From: Desmonostoc geniculatum HA4340-LM1
GTDB lineage: Bacteria > Cyanobacteriota > Cyanobacteriia > Cyanobacteriales > Nostocaceae
Reading direction: 5' to 3'
DNA length: 64,000 bases
Assembly (NCBI GenBank): GCA_019359545.1
Contig: JAHHHB010000003.1
Coordinates: forward strand, 1 to 64,000
Shown: positions 35,034 through 43,678 of the stretch, in pieces
How positions within the stretch are numbered: position 1 is the first letter of the stretch
Layout of the letters: every line of letters starts with the position of its first letter
Program-made: the position numbers and the translations under genes
Notes under the pieces: model-generated
The model's database searches: none
What the model was told of the DNA's origin: nothing
Seen by the model: only the letters and a program-made list of their open reading frames with translations

Positions 35034-35475
35034 CTCAGAAGCAGGAGATAACGTGAGATAGATTTCTATCACAATGGTCTTTGGAGGTTCCAAGAGTGCG
35101 ATCGCACTTGCCTTTAAACTTTGGAATTTTTCAGCAGTAATTGACAATTTGATTTACCTCTATAGTTCCCAAGATGCCCAGATACTCACCTTTGTTTAAA
35201 TTTTTTTGTCCAGTCAGAGGCAAAGGGCGCAGATGTAGGGTGCGTTGTCTATGGCTGCTCTTGCTTTGATCGTGCACTTCCATTCAAAGCAAAAATTCCA
35301 ACTATTTTTGCAAATCAACATGTATTTGATGCAATATTTTACTGGGAATATTGATTTTAATAGGCTGTTATGCATTTAATTTGCATATTAAATTGTGAGA
35401 TTGTCATTAGTTATTGGTCATTTGTGATTACAAATTACAGATAAAGAATGATTTACTTTATATCTTTGGATACAT
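35034..35475. other. Gene-free stretch in element 1
   Basis: About 440 bp, AT-rich, with a GTAGGGTGCGTTGT segment near 35,236 and a (TTAGTTATTGGTCATTTGTG) heptamer-type repeat near 35,407. No coding content is recognised. Confidence 0.5.
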
Positions 35476-35600
35476 TAGACTTCTTGCAAAAATCCTTCTT
35501 TTTATCTTATTCTTTGCGCCTTTGCGCCTTAGCGTTTGCGTAGCGTCTCGTAGAGAAGCGGGGCGTAGCCCGATAAAAACTTATTTATGCAAGAGGTCTA
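35476..35600. mobile_element. MITE-like element, copy 2
   Basis: Ends TAGACTTCTTGCA and TGCAAGAGGTCTA are imperfect inverted repeats shared with the 29058 element, as are CCTTTGCGCC and TTATTTATGCAAGAGGTC. The centre carries a GCGTAGCGTCTCGTAGAG repeat instead of the CTCATGGGGG part, so only the ends are conserved. Confidence 0.6.
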
Positions 35601-35713
35601 TTGAAAAGTTTTTGGAAAAAGTCACCGGATTCTATTGATTTTTTCAGAATAATAGCTCATCTAGATAATTTTCAGATTTCGCGTAACTGTATTGAGCTAT
35701 AAAGGCAATTTTT

Positions 35714-36898
35714 ATGACAACCCAAGTTTTTCGCGGCATTACCTACACTCCACAAGTCATTCAAGATGGTAATCAAAGAGTTCGCGGTACTGCCAATGCA
35801 GACTGGTTGGTTGTTGAAGGAAACAACAATATTGTAAATACACAAAACGGCAATGATGTTGTCTTATTAGGAAGAAATCTAGATTTAATCTTTAATTTTG
35901 ATACTAGCATTTTTAGTGGCGAAGTCTTGCAAACTAGTTCATTGCTGTGCAATACTAATGAATTTCAAGCAACCGTTTATACTGGAGCCGGAGATGATTA
36001 TGTTAGTTTAGGAACCGGCAATCACACAATTCGTTTGGGCAGTGGAAACAACTTTTTAGATGATTATGGTGGAAACTATCTCTTCGATGCTGATAATAAT
36101 ATTATTGGCTTAGACGCCATTCCCAAATTAGTTGCCTCAGCAGGAGCAGGAGACGATATTTTCTATTTAAGTGGATTTGCCAACCGAACCATTAATGCCG
36201 GCAAAGGTAACAACTTAATTTTTTTAGGAGCCGGAGATGCCAACATTAGGACAGGCTCAGGAAATGATGTTATCACCAGTGAACTTTCATTACTGACTTA
36301 TCTTGATAGTGGTTTGCCATCTTATAACCAAAGCATCACAGCTGGAGATGGTGACAATCAAATTGCTGTGATTTCCTATGGTGAAACTACAATTAAAACC
36401 GGCTGCGGTGAGGATTTTATTCTGGCTTTTGGAATCCCTGGCTCAAGTTCTGCCAAAATTTATGCAGATGATGGCAACAATACAATTATTACAAGTGATA
36501 CTAACAGCGTTATTCAGTCTGGTTCAGGTAATGATTTAATTTTTGCTGGTTCAGGTGATGATATTATCCGGGTGGGAAATGGTAATAATGTCATAAATCT
36601 GCGGGGAACGACGGTTTGTCTACCTGAACCTTTAAGCAAAGATACAAACTTGTTTGGTTCATCAGTGGAGGTAACAGGTGGGGGAAATGATAAAGTCTAC
36701 TTGGGTGAAGGAACAGATACAGTGATTCTGGGAAGTAGTGGTTTTGCTACTATCTACGGCTTTGGTTGTGGCGATCGCTTAAATATCAACGGCTTAAACG
36801 CCAGCTTCAGCCGCATAGGAAAGGATACGGTAATTAATTCATGTGGTGGTTCTTTGGGAATTCTCAAAGGATATACAGGTTCGGTAGATTTGGTGTAA
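35714..36898 (+). CDS. RTX-type calcium-binding repeat protein
   Basis: A 394-residue protein made mostly of degenerate glycine/aspartate nonapeptides: GAGDDYVSLGTGNHTIRLGSGNNFL, SAGAGDDIFYLSG, GAGDANIRTGSGNDVI, QSGSGNDLIFAGSGDDIIRVGNGNNVI. These form a calcium-stabilised parallel beta-roll. RTX proteins are usually exported by type I secretion through a C-terminal signal. No transporter gene is nearby and no N-terminal signal is present. It may be an extracellular or surface protein carried as element cargo. Confidence 0.8.
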   Translation: MTTQVFRGITYTPQVIQDGNQRVRGTANADWLVVEGNNNIVNTQNGNDVVLLGRNLDLIFNFDTSIFSGEVLQTSSLLCNTNEFQATVYTGAGDDYVSLGTGNHTIRLGSGNNFLDDYGGNYLFDADNNIIGLDAIPKLVASAGAGDDIFYLSGFANRTINAGKGNNLIFLGAGDANIRTGSGNDVITSELSLLTYLDSGLPSYNQSITAGDGDNQIAVISYGETTIKTGCGEDFILAFGIPGSSSAKIYADDGNNTIITSDTNSVIQSGSGNDLIFAGSGDDIIRVGNGNNVINLRGTTVCLPEPLSKDTNLFGSSVEVTGGGNDKVYLGEGTDTVILGSSGFATIYGFGCGDRLNINGLNASFSRIGKDTVINSCGGSLGILKGYTGSVDLV

Positions 36899-36980
36899 GA
36901 GCTGTTCCCGGCGTAGACATCGCACTTAATTAAAACGCTTCAAAAACCGGATTTTTTTCGCCGCTGATTTTGCTGTTTTG

Positions 36981-37013
36981 TAGGGTGCGTTGCGCTTTGC
37001 GACAACGCACCAT
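36981..37013. repeat. GTGCGTTG palindromic repeat
   Basis: TAGGGTGCGTTGCGCTTTGCGACAACGCACC forms a hairpin with GGTGCGTTG/CAACGCACC arms. This is a common dispersed palindrome of filamentous cyanobacteria. The rest of 36,899-37,393 holds no supported gene. Confidence 0.6.
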
Positions 37014-37393
37014 AATATCATCCAAATCTATCTATTTGCTCCACCCCAAATTACCCGATGGAATGGAAGCAGAATTGTTTCAGTTGAATTAGATAACTCT
37101 ATTCCCATAGATCGCTTATCTATTCGCAGAGCAAGCACGCAATCCAGAAAATGGGTAGAAGGAGTATTTGTCAGAATTGCAATACACAGATTACGGCGTT
37201 GCTTAAGGAGTTATATCATGTTCGCTTGAAGACCGATCGTTTAGACTGAGTAACGGTAAAAATACGCGCAACGCAGCTTACCAACACTAAGAATTTGATA
37301 ATATTAACGAATTGAGCGTGGGCGAGTTTGTCGGAGACATCGCTTACAATTTAATTTAGGCGATCGCAAAACCAGCAAAAAAACAAAAACACT

Positions 37394-37972
37394 ATGGCAA
37401 AGCGTAAAAAAAGCAATCTCCAGTGGATTAAAGAAACGCTTGAACTAAAGCCTGACCATCGCTGGGAATCTCCATCAGGTTACAAAATATTTGTCGCCAA
37501 TCGTGGGGCTGTTCGCTTCAATGTCCCCCAAGACTGGGTTTTTGAACCACAAGAAAAATCTTTCAAGTTCGTCGATAAAAAACCGCCCAACGATGATTGC
37601 TGTCTGGAAGTATCTTTCAATCAGTTACCCCCCCGTGATTGGAGTGAGTTTCCCCTCAAATCTACCTTAAGGAAAGTGGTAGAAGACGACAGTCGCAACC
37701 CCATTGAAAAGGGAGAAATTATTACCGTCAAGCGCCAAACCGCCAAAATTGTCTGGACAGAGATTAAGTTTATTGACACTCAAGAAGAACCACGGGAAGC
37801 TTTTTCCCGGATTTGTATCGGTTTGGGGTCGAATGTTCAGTGCTTGATTACATTCGATTATTGGGCAGATCAAGCAGAACAACTAATACCCGTTTGGGAT
37901 GAAGCAATCCGTAGTCTCACATTAGGGTTATATATTCGTGACCCCATGACTGGTTTAGCTTTTCCAGATTGA
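37394..37972 (+). CDS. Conserved hypothetical protein, 192 aa
   Basis: I do not recognise a named family. The protein starts MAKRKKSNLQWIKETLELKPDHRWESPSGYKIFVANRGAVRFNVPQDWVFEPQE and is rich in beta-strand patterns with conserved-looking Trp residues (DYWADQAEQLIPVWDEAIRSLTLG). It lacks signal peptide and membrane segments. The complete frame and balanced composition suggest a real soluble protein. Confidence 0.65.
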   Translation: MAKRKKSNLQWIKETLELKPDHRWESPSGYKIFVANRGAVRFNVPQDWVFEPQEKSFKFVDKKPPNDDCCLEVSFNQLPPRDWSEFPLKSTLRKVVEDDSRNPIEKGEIITVKRQTAKIVWTEIKFIDTQEEPREAFSRICIGLGSNVQCLITFDYWADQAEQLIPVWDEAIRSLTLGLYIRDPMTGLAFPD

Positions 37973-38130
37973 AACCAAATCCCCAATCCCCAATCCCCAA
38001 TCCCTTTATGCTAAATTTGGAGCGGGATAGTAACAAAGTTACAAAGCTATGGTTCAGGTTCTATCTGCCTGATTGGTGCGCTAACCTTTGGTATGAGCGT
38101 ACGTCGCCGAGTACTTGAAACTATACCATC

Positions 38131-38206
38131 GTTTGATTAGCTCAGTTGGCAGAGCGATCGACTCATAATCGATGTGTCGCAGGTTCGAGTCCTGTATCAA
38201 ACACCA
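38131..38206 (+). tRNA. tRNA with CAT anticodon, probably tRNA-Ile2
   Basis: Clover-leaf: acceptor GTTTGAT/ATCAAAC, D stem GCTC/GAGC, anticodon stem ATCGA/TCGAT with loop CTCATAA (anticodon CAT), T stem GCAGG/CCTGT with TTCGAGT loop, discriminator A and encoded CCA (38204-38206). The CGACTCATAATCG core is that of tRNA-Ile read as AUA after lysidine modification rather than Met. It sits inside the nifD element, so it is element cargo. Confidence 0.85.
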
Positions 38207-38208
38207 AA

Positions 38209-38278
38209 GGAAGTTAGCTCACTGGTAGAGCGATCGACTCATAATCGATGTGTTGTAGGTTCGATTCCTATACTTTCA
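38209..38278 (+). tRNA. Second tRNA-like gene with CAT anticodon
   Basis: Only 2 bp after the first. It has the same 16-bp anticodon arm (ATCGA CTCATAA TCGAT) and D stem GCTC/GAGC but a different acceptor (GGAAGT/ACTTTC, six pairs with one G-T) and T arm (TGTAGG/CCTATA). A CCA end is not encoded (ACCC). It may be functional but degenerate. Confidence 0.65.
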
Positions 38279-38339
38279 CCCAACCCAGGCATCGCGCAAC
38301 TTACCTAAGGTATCGCTCAAATTATCTATGCAAATTACT

Positions 38340-38876
38340 ATGTGGAAAACATTTTATATCAAACCGAATGAAATCGGCATCTTATATCACCGCAGTGACT
38401 TCAAGAAAATTTTACAGCCTGGTACACACACTTATTTTGGTCGCCATTGGCAAGTCAAAATCTACGATCTCAATCAGCCACAAGCTCAGATTGAAAACCT
38501 AGAACTGTTGTTACGCAAGCATCAGCCTGAACTACAACAACATTTATTGATTATCAGAACTGCATACAATCAAGCTGCTTTGGTACGCTGGGGTCAGAAT
38601 TGGGTAAGCGTTGCACCAAATCAATTGATGGCTTTTTGGCGTGGTTTTATTGAGGTAGAATCTCATCTCTTCAACTTAGAAGAAAGTTTAGAATTGCCTA
38701 GTTCTTTTGTGCAGCAACTACGTAAAATCGCCTTGAATGGACTGAAAAAGTTTCAAATTTCCGAGTATGAAATTGGTTTACTATACGTGCAAAATGATTT
38801 TGTGCGACCTCTAGAACCTGGAGAGTATGGTTTTTGGTCAGTAAGTAAGTGGGCGGGAAAAATATCAAGTATGTAA
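38340..38876 (+). CDS. Slipin/SPFH-like protein, truncated
   Basis: MWKTFYIKPNEIGILYHRSDFKKILQPGTHTYFGRHWQVKIYDLNQP is the N-terminal part of a slipin-like (band 7) protein. A second similar segment follows near residue 140 (ISEYEIGLLYVQNDFVRPLEPGEYGFWSVSKW). The frame stops at 38876 exactly where the IS630 remnant begins, so the band 7 core is missing. Domain assignment is by the repeated I-x-x-x-E-x-G-L-L-Y pattern. Confidence 0.55.
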   Translation: MWKTFYIKPNEIGILYHRSDFKKILQPGTHTYFGRHWQVKIYDLNQPQAQIENLELLLRKHQPELQQHLLIIRTAYNQAALVRWGQNWVSVAPNQLMAFWRGFIEVESHLFNLEESLELPSSFVQQLRKIALNGLKKFQISEYEIGLLYVQNDFVRPLEPGEYGFWSVSKWAGKISSM

Positions 38877-38877
38877 C

Positions 38878-39960
38878 GAAAAATTAACTAGAGGTATTAG
38901 AGTTAAATGTAACACGTTGTGTACTGTAGTTTCCTCTTTCTCCCCTAGCTTGAACACCATTAATTACGGCGTAAGCAAGGTCTAATTCATCATCAAATGT
39001 TTGCCCTGATAGTTCATCTTTTTTGAGATGTTGCCACTCCAATTCAATTGGGTTCATTTCAGAACAATATTTGGGTAAAAAGAAAATATATAAACCCATG
39101 TCTTCCCACCTTGGCCACATCTGTTGGACTTCTTTGCACCGATGTATTGGGCCATTGTCTTGCACGATTACCCTAATGCGTCCGACATCAGCGGCTTCGC
39201 GGGCTTCTTGCTCCATCATTTGAATATAAGACTTGCGGTTAACACCCCCGATAACCAAACCATAAACAAAACTGATCAAGGGTTGAACAAACCCGATAAT
39301 GCTGAGTCTACGACCACGACGCTTTGTTTGCTCCAAACGTTTTTGCTCACCTCGGAAATAATAGGTGTAGCCTGGTTCACTCCACAGACAAAACCCTGAT
39401 TCATCTAGATACTTGAGGTCTATTTCTCCCACAGCCGCAGATAATTCCAGTATCTCCAGGTCTGCTTGTTTGTGCTCTCGGGCTATGGGGTCTTGTTTTC
39501 CTTTATGGCTCTTTCTAGCTCGTTTCCAAATGACCACGCCAGTTGCTTCAAGTCGGCAGAGCCGCCCAACGCACTGGCTCCCCTTTTTTTGAGTACCCGT
39601 CTTAATCTGTCGGGACTCAGTTGAATTTGGCGATCGCTCTCTAACTTTTGAGCTAATTGAAGACTGTTATATGTACGTGCTTCTTTTTTGAGGCAATATA
39701 GCCAAAAATACTATGTCCTCTTCCTGATACTTTGTCTTTCCCCCTCGACCAGGGTTATCCCAAAGTCCTTCTATACCTAGTTTTTGCCATTTATGTAAAA
39801 CCTCTCTGACTGTTTGTGGATTCCAGTTAAAGTGAGCAGCTATTTTCAAGGGCGTACCAGCCATGTGCATTTAACCTGATTACCTCTGCTCGGTCTTTGA
39901 CTTTCTGTGGTACATCCGCATTTCTTAGGTTTAATAGAGTTTTATCTTGATTTCGAGTTC
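38878..39960 (-). mobile_element. IS630-family insertion sequence, degraded
   Basis: The DDE domain is in 38884-39537: EIDLKYLDESGFCLWSEPGYTYYFRGEQ, VIVQDNGPIHRC, FFLPKYCSEMNPIELEWQHLKKDEL. The helix-turn-helix N-terminus is at 39667-39930 (LRNADVPQKVKDRAEVIRL, then after a frame slip TPLKIAAHFNWNPQTVREVLHKW). Between about 39,540 and 39,590 a ~50-bp repeat (GAGCCAGTGCGTTGG type) splits RRVLKK from WKRARKSHKGKQ. It therefore carries at least two lesions and interrupts the slipin-like gene. Confidence 0.8.
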
Positions 39961-40410
39961 AAAACACCCTTAAACGAGCGCCCATATCTTAGTCACCTCG
40001 GTAGATCCATTCTCCGTATTTACTTATCTTTACATAGTTTGGTTTTTTCGCGCCGACTTACTTAGCAGGTTAACACTTTATGGAGCAAACGGACAAAATA
40101 TCCTTGTCTGGATGCAAATGTTATCTGCTTCTCAATTTAGCTACTCTGCTATATTTAATCTAAAAAATGGTCATTAAAAATAGTCTTTTATTTTACAGTT
40201 TTTCTTTGAGCAAAATGCAATTAAAATCTAAAAACCAGATTCCATAAGAGTTATATTGTCTGAAGCATCAAAACCGATTATTCTTAGATAACGCTACAAC
40301 TCGGATTTAGGCTATAAAATAGGCTCATTTTTCTACCGCCGCTAAAAAACCTTACATTATATGGTGTTGAAGAGCGTTGGCCCGTAGCCCGCCGTAGGCA
40401 TCGCTAGGTT
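39961..40410. other. Right-end region of element 1 without genes
   Basis: About 450 bp of AT-rich DNA. Near the boundary, at 40,376-40,405, lies a CCCGTAGCCCGCCGTAGGC repeat that extends the open frame of the middle nifD piece as [20 protein letters not shown], an artefact of the unexcised state. Confidence 0.5.
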
Positions 40411-40421
40411 CGGAGTAATCC
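40411..40421. repeat. Element 1 recombination site, right
   Basis: CGGAGTAATCC, identical to 28810-28820, preceded by the end of the middle nifD segment (minus-strand reading MHSWDYS). Confidence 0.95.
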
Positions 40422-40881
40422 CAAGAGTGCATTTGACGGAAGGGTAGACCCATCTTTTGGAAGACGTACTTCTCTTTCACACCAGAAGCAATTAAATCTG
40501 GCTTGAGTGCTTTCACAAATTCCTCGAATTCGTAAGCAGTTACGTCATCGTAAACGATGGTGCCGTTTTCGATGTAGTGGGTGGTACGTTTGTAGTCGTC
40601 GTTGTGAGCGAACTCATAACCTGTACCAATCATCTTCATGCCCAAGTCTTGGAAAGCTGGGACAACGTGGCGAGGACGTAGACCACCAACCATGATGGCA
40701 ACAGTCTTACCTTCCAAGCGGGGGCGATACTTAGAAACGATCGCATCCATTGTTGGCTGATACTTGGCAATTACCTTCTCAGCGTTTGCTTGGATTTTCT
40801 CGTCAAACTTAGAAGCGATTTCCCGTAAGGATTCAGCAATCTTGGTGGGGCCGAAGAAGTTGTATTCTAACCAGGGTATAC
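40411..40881 (-). CDS. nifD: nifD, middle segment (between the two elements)
   Basis: From the 10-bp repeat the minus strand reads [102 protein letters not shown]...[17 protein letters not shown]. It carries the FeMo-cofactor His ligand region (MHSWDY) and has no proper start or stop of its own. In phase it joins the 5' segment (codon G-I-P) and the 3' segment (Y-S-G-P). Confidence 0.95.
40872..40881. repeat. Element 2 recombination site, left
   Basis: CAGGGTATAC, matching 47867-47876. On the nifD strand this is GTATACCCTG, spanning the codons for G-I-P-W. Confidence 0.9.
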
Positions 40882-41156
40882 GGTAGATTAAAGCCTAAAA
40901 CCTTTATATATCAATAGTTTTACAAGTCTGCGTTTGGCGTGGCTTATTTTTGTCTTAAAGCTTGTGATTTAAACATCCAAAACCCTAGTGTAACGGTAAT
41001 TTGATTTGCAAATTGTGGCTTACTGGAGTGCAGAGACGTGGAGTTTTAGCTGTATACCCAACAGAATTAGTAATCAAGCTTTAACCTTTGGCTAGGGATG
41101 CTACGATGTATCCCTTTCTTTGGGGTTAATGTCGAAGAGAGTAACTCAAAACTTCC

Positions 41157-41292
41157 AAGCGGATAACCTAATGTTGTCCAGCAAATTTTCGTCAAAATTC
41201 GCAAGCGAATAACATATGTTGTCCAGTAAATTTTTGTCAAAATTCGCAGCCGAATAGCATATGCTGTCCAGCAAATTTTTGCAACGACTTGC
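41157..41292. repeat. Three 45-bp direct repeats
   Basis: Units at 41157-41202, 41203-41247 and 41248-41292 share TTGTCCAG-AAATTTT-GTCAAAATTCGCA. Units 2 and 3 contain the small palindromes ACATATGT and GCATATGC at the same place, a compensated difference. They lie 275 bp inside the element's left end. Iteron-like; function unknown. Confidence 0.8.
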
Positions 41293-41670
41293 AGGACATC
41301 AGTCAAACTTTATACACTTGGCTAAAACGCGGTGTATTGAGCATGGATGTACTGGCAAGGCGAATAAGTCAACACGGAGCGCTGCACCTAATGGAGAATG
41401 AAGACCGCCGTCGGCAAGTTTGGCTAACCTTGTGCGGTCGCAAGATTCGTGCAAGCCAAGCTCTGTCGGCAGAAAGGTTTGCTGGAGATGACTGCTGCAC
41501 AGTGTGCGCTCGAATGAAACGCAGCAATGAGTCATTGCACTCCCGATTAGCCACAGCATCTCAAATGCTGACTTTGGCGGGTTAACTGGGGCAATTTTAC
41601 GAAGAATTAAACCAGTGACAAGTTAACTTGCCGAAAAAGGATTAGCTTGTTTTAGCGTGGTTTGTTTTTC

Positions 41671-41847
41671 GGAAATATTAGATATTTCCTTTAGGTTTTA
41701 GCCTGGTTTAAAATCCTTAGACGTTTGTGGCGAAACCTATTAGGTTTTTATGTTTATTATTTACGTGTTTTTCTTTCGCGGAAACATCTAATGTTTCCCC
41801 TAACTTTCATTGTGAGTACGGGACATAGGGAAATGTTATACATTTCC
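41671..41847. repeat. Four spaced hairpins with covarying stems
   Basis: GGAAATAT-TAG-ATATTTCC (41671), AAACCT-ATT-AGGTTT (41733), GGAAACAT-CTA-ATGTTTCC (41780) and GGAAATGT-TAT-ACATTTCC (41829). The outer GGAAA/TTTCC arms are shared while the inner three base pairs differ but remain complementary. The last three are spaced about 49 bp. No convincing gene covers the region. Confidence 0.75.
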
Positions 41848-42062
41848 AAAGTACGGGACACTGCCACAGTTTACGGATGTTCGCCGGCTGGAGGGGTTAA
41901 GGCTCCGCAAGGGCGATCGCGTTACGGACAATCTACGGCGTGTACTTTTGTAGAACCCTATGGGTGCTAATCAGCTTTTTGGTGATATCTCAGCAGTGCC
42001 CATTGCCGCACAACAACGGCTAAACCTTAAGGTTTGTATGAAGTTCTTTACCGAAAGCCTTC

Positions 42063-42153
42063 AGCGATCGCCCAACGTTTTTTGTACATAATCGCCTAGT
42101 GCTGGTCTTGTTGCCGCATGTTGCAGTGACTTTCAACTTCAACTCACAACTTC
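42063..42153. repeat. Direct repeat flanking the Uma2 gene, left copy
   Basis: About 90 bp (GCGATCGCCCAACG...TTGTACATAATCGCC...GCTGGTCTTG...TTGCAGTGACTTTCAACTTC) recurring at 42899-42988 on the other side of the Uma2 gene. Confidence 0.75.
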
Positions 42154-42208
42154 TAAAATTATTACCCTAATGCAATGACTAAAATAACAGCTATGACACA
42201 AAGAGAGC

Positions 42209-42829
42209 GTGGATATGGTTCAAGTCTTGCCAGCCCCAGTAACCTTTGAACAATTCGCGGAATGGTATCCCGACACAGGGGTACGCTATGAACTGCACAA
42301 CGGAACAATTGTAGAAATGAATCAGCCCGTAGGTGAACATGAACTGATCATCGCGCTACTAAGTCGCAACTTAACAGTAGAGATAGTTAGGAGAAACCTA
42401 CCCTACGTCATCTCTAAAAATGCTTTTGTTAAACCACCAATGGTAGACTCTGGCTACTGCCCTGACATCCTGCTGTTAAATGTAGACAATCTAGCCAATG
42501 AACCGCTATGGCAGAAACAATCGACTGTGACCCAAGCCGCATCGGTTCCTTTTGTCGCAGAGGTCGTTAGCACTAACTGGGGTGTTGATTACGGGAATAA
42601 AGTTAGTGACTACGAAGCCATAGGAATTCCTGAGTATTGGATCATAGATTACTTGGGAGTAGGCGGTAGGAGATTTATCGGCAATCCCAAGTTGCCAACC
42701 CTATCAATTTATTCCCTGATTGAAGGTGAATATCAAGTAGCCCAGTTTAAGGGGGATGAGTTGATATCCTCTCCCACTTTCCCAGAATTACGCCTGACTG
42801 CTAAAGAAGTTTTAATGACCGCGCAGTAA
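42209..42829 (+). CDS. Uma2-family (DUF820) putative endonuclease
   Basis: A 206-residue Uma2 protein of the PD-(D/E)XK fold: FEQFAEWYPDTGVRYELHNGTIVEMNQPVGEHELI, the strand CPDILLLNVDN with the catalytic Asp, then VPFVAEVVSTNWGVDYGNKVSDYEAIGIPEYWIIDYLG with the E-x-x-S and K region. Such genes are hugely amplified in cyanobacteria and of unknown role. It is flanked by 90-bp direct repeats, so it may be a movable cassette. Confidence 0.85.
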   Translation: MDMVQVLPAPVTFEQFAEWYPDTGVRYELHNGTIVEMNQPVGEHELIIALLSRNLTVEIVRRNLPYVISKNAFVKPPMVDSGYCPDILLLNVDNLANEPLWQKQSTVTQAASVPFVAEVVSTNWGVDYGNKVSDYEAIGIPEYWIIDYLGVGGRRFIGNPKLPTLSIYSLIEGEYQVAQFKGDELISSPTFPELRLTAKEVLMTAQ

Positions 42830-42877
42830 AAAAAAGTGGAGAGCAATTTTACAACAGTGATAGCCCAAGGCTGTGAG

Positions 42878-42930
42878 CGATTACGTACAAAATCGTCCAG
42901 CGATCGCTCAACGTTTTTGTACGTAATCGC
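42878..42930. repeat. Stem-loop after the Uma2 gene
   Basis: GCGATTACGTACAAAA pairs with TTTTTGTACGTAATCGC across a 20-bp loop containing GCGATCGC. It overlaps the right 90-bp repeat and probably terminates the Uma2 transcript. Confidence 0.6.
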
Positions 42931-42988
42931 AGACGGCTGGTCTTGCCGCTGCACGTTGCAGTAACTTCCAACTTCAACTTACAACTTC
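42899..42988. repeat. Direct repeat flanking the Uma2 gene, right copy
   Basis: Matches 42063-42153 with scattered differences (TTGTACGTAATCGC, GGCTGGTCTTG, TTGCAGTAACTTCCAACTTC). Confidence 0.75.
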
Positions 42989-43252
42989 GTTAACTAGCTG
43001 TTGGAAGTCGGAAGTTCTGTGGAAGTTAACGGTTGTTCAACGACAACTCGCTTGAGGGTTAAGGTTCAATCGGGAGAGTGAGCGATCGCGTACTGTCACC
43101 GCGTTAAAAACTGCATCGGCAACCATTGCAATTTTCAATGCAAGTCAGATTGCAACCACTCACCTTTTTAAAGCTGAAGGCGATCGCACTTCCTTGAGCG
43201 GGGATGATCATTTGTGCATCATCTGTGGGTAGAGAGATGTGAGCGATCGCGT

Positions 43253-43293
43253 ACAAAAACGACCCCCGGTCGTTGACCACGGGCCGTTTTTGT
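43253..43293. repeat. Strong GC-rich hairpin
   Basis: ACAAAAACGACCCCCGGTC pairs with GACCACGGGCCGTTTTTGT across GTT, with three mismatches. It resembles a bidirectional terminator. It lies just past the KilA-N remnant's end on its transcribed strand. Confidence 0.6.
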
Positions 43294-43305
43294 GGTCCAC
43301 AGGCA

Positions 43306-43489
43306 CTACCTCAAAAAGCTACAATCAGTGCCACCTTTCTCTCTTACCCAATCATTAATTTCTTGGAGGAAATAGCTAAATAAAGCAATTTCATCACCCA
43401 AAATGCTTGCACCATTCGGTAGCGTTGATGTAGCCGTCGTCTTGCCGTGCGTATTGCATCAATTTGTCAAACTGCTCTCTTTGTGACAT
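43306..43489 (-). pseudogene. KilA-N-like domain fragment, frameshifted
   Basis: MSQREQFDKLMQYARQDDGYINATEWCKHFG then TGA. The DGYINATEWCKHFG segment is the signature of KilA-N DNA-binding domains of phages and plasmids. In the next frame DEIALFSYFLQEINDWVREKGGTDCSFLR continues to a TAG at 43306, consistent with one frameshift. A ribosome-binding-site-like GGAATTT precedes the ATG. Confidence 0.5.
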
Positions 43490-43565
43490 ATAAATTCCTT
43501 GTTGCTCTGAAAATGTTAAACAACTCTGGCTCAGACAGGGGTTGTTTTTTTAGTCTAAAGACCCG

Positions 43566-43678
43566 GTGTAAATTAATGCTTTAAACACTTAGTGTGTAAT
43601 TATCACACACTAAGTATCTGAAAAACGAGTGTAAATTAATGCTTTAAACACTTAGTGTGTAATTATCACACACTAAGT
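43566..43678. repeat. Two 50-bp direct repeats each containing a palindrome
   Basis: Copies at 43566-43615 and 43629-43678 are identical over about 50 bp (63-bp period). Each holds ACTTAGTGTGT-AATTATC-ACACACTAAGT, an 11-bp-arm palindrome. It looks like an operator pair or replication-control site. Confidence 0.85.

Larger units (their letters stand above)
28810..40421. mobile_element. nifD element 1, developmentally excised type, 11.6 kb
   Basis: Bounded by direct copies of CGGAGTAATCC at 28810-28820 and 40411-40421, the same repeat as in the Anabaena nifD element (established knowledge). Excision would remove 11,601 bp and restore the frame. Cargo: xisA at the left end, decayed toxin-antitoxin loci, two decayed xisH-xisI pairs, DUF2267 and dienelactone-hydrolase-like genes, an RTX-repeat protein, two tRNA genes, a truncated slipin-like gene and an IS630 remnant. 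The insertion point lies just after the codons for the cofactor-binding His region (MHSWDYS). Confidence 0.95.

Noticed and set aside
36990-37229. Plus-strand frame of 79 codons after the RTX gene
   Set aside because: Starts inside a palindromic repeat and shows no family resemblance; other frames in the same DNA contain short protein-like bits, suggesting an old remnant that I cannot identify.
41289-41585. A 98-codon frame in element 2 (QTLYTWLKRGVLSMDVLARR...)
   Set aside because: No ATG start or ribosome binding site, overlaps the last 45-bp repeat, and the opposite strand is also open. No recognisable motif.
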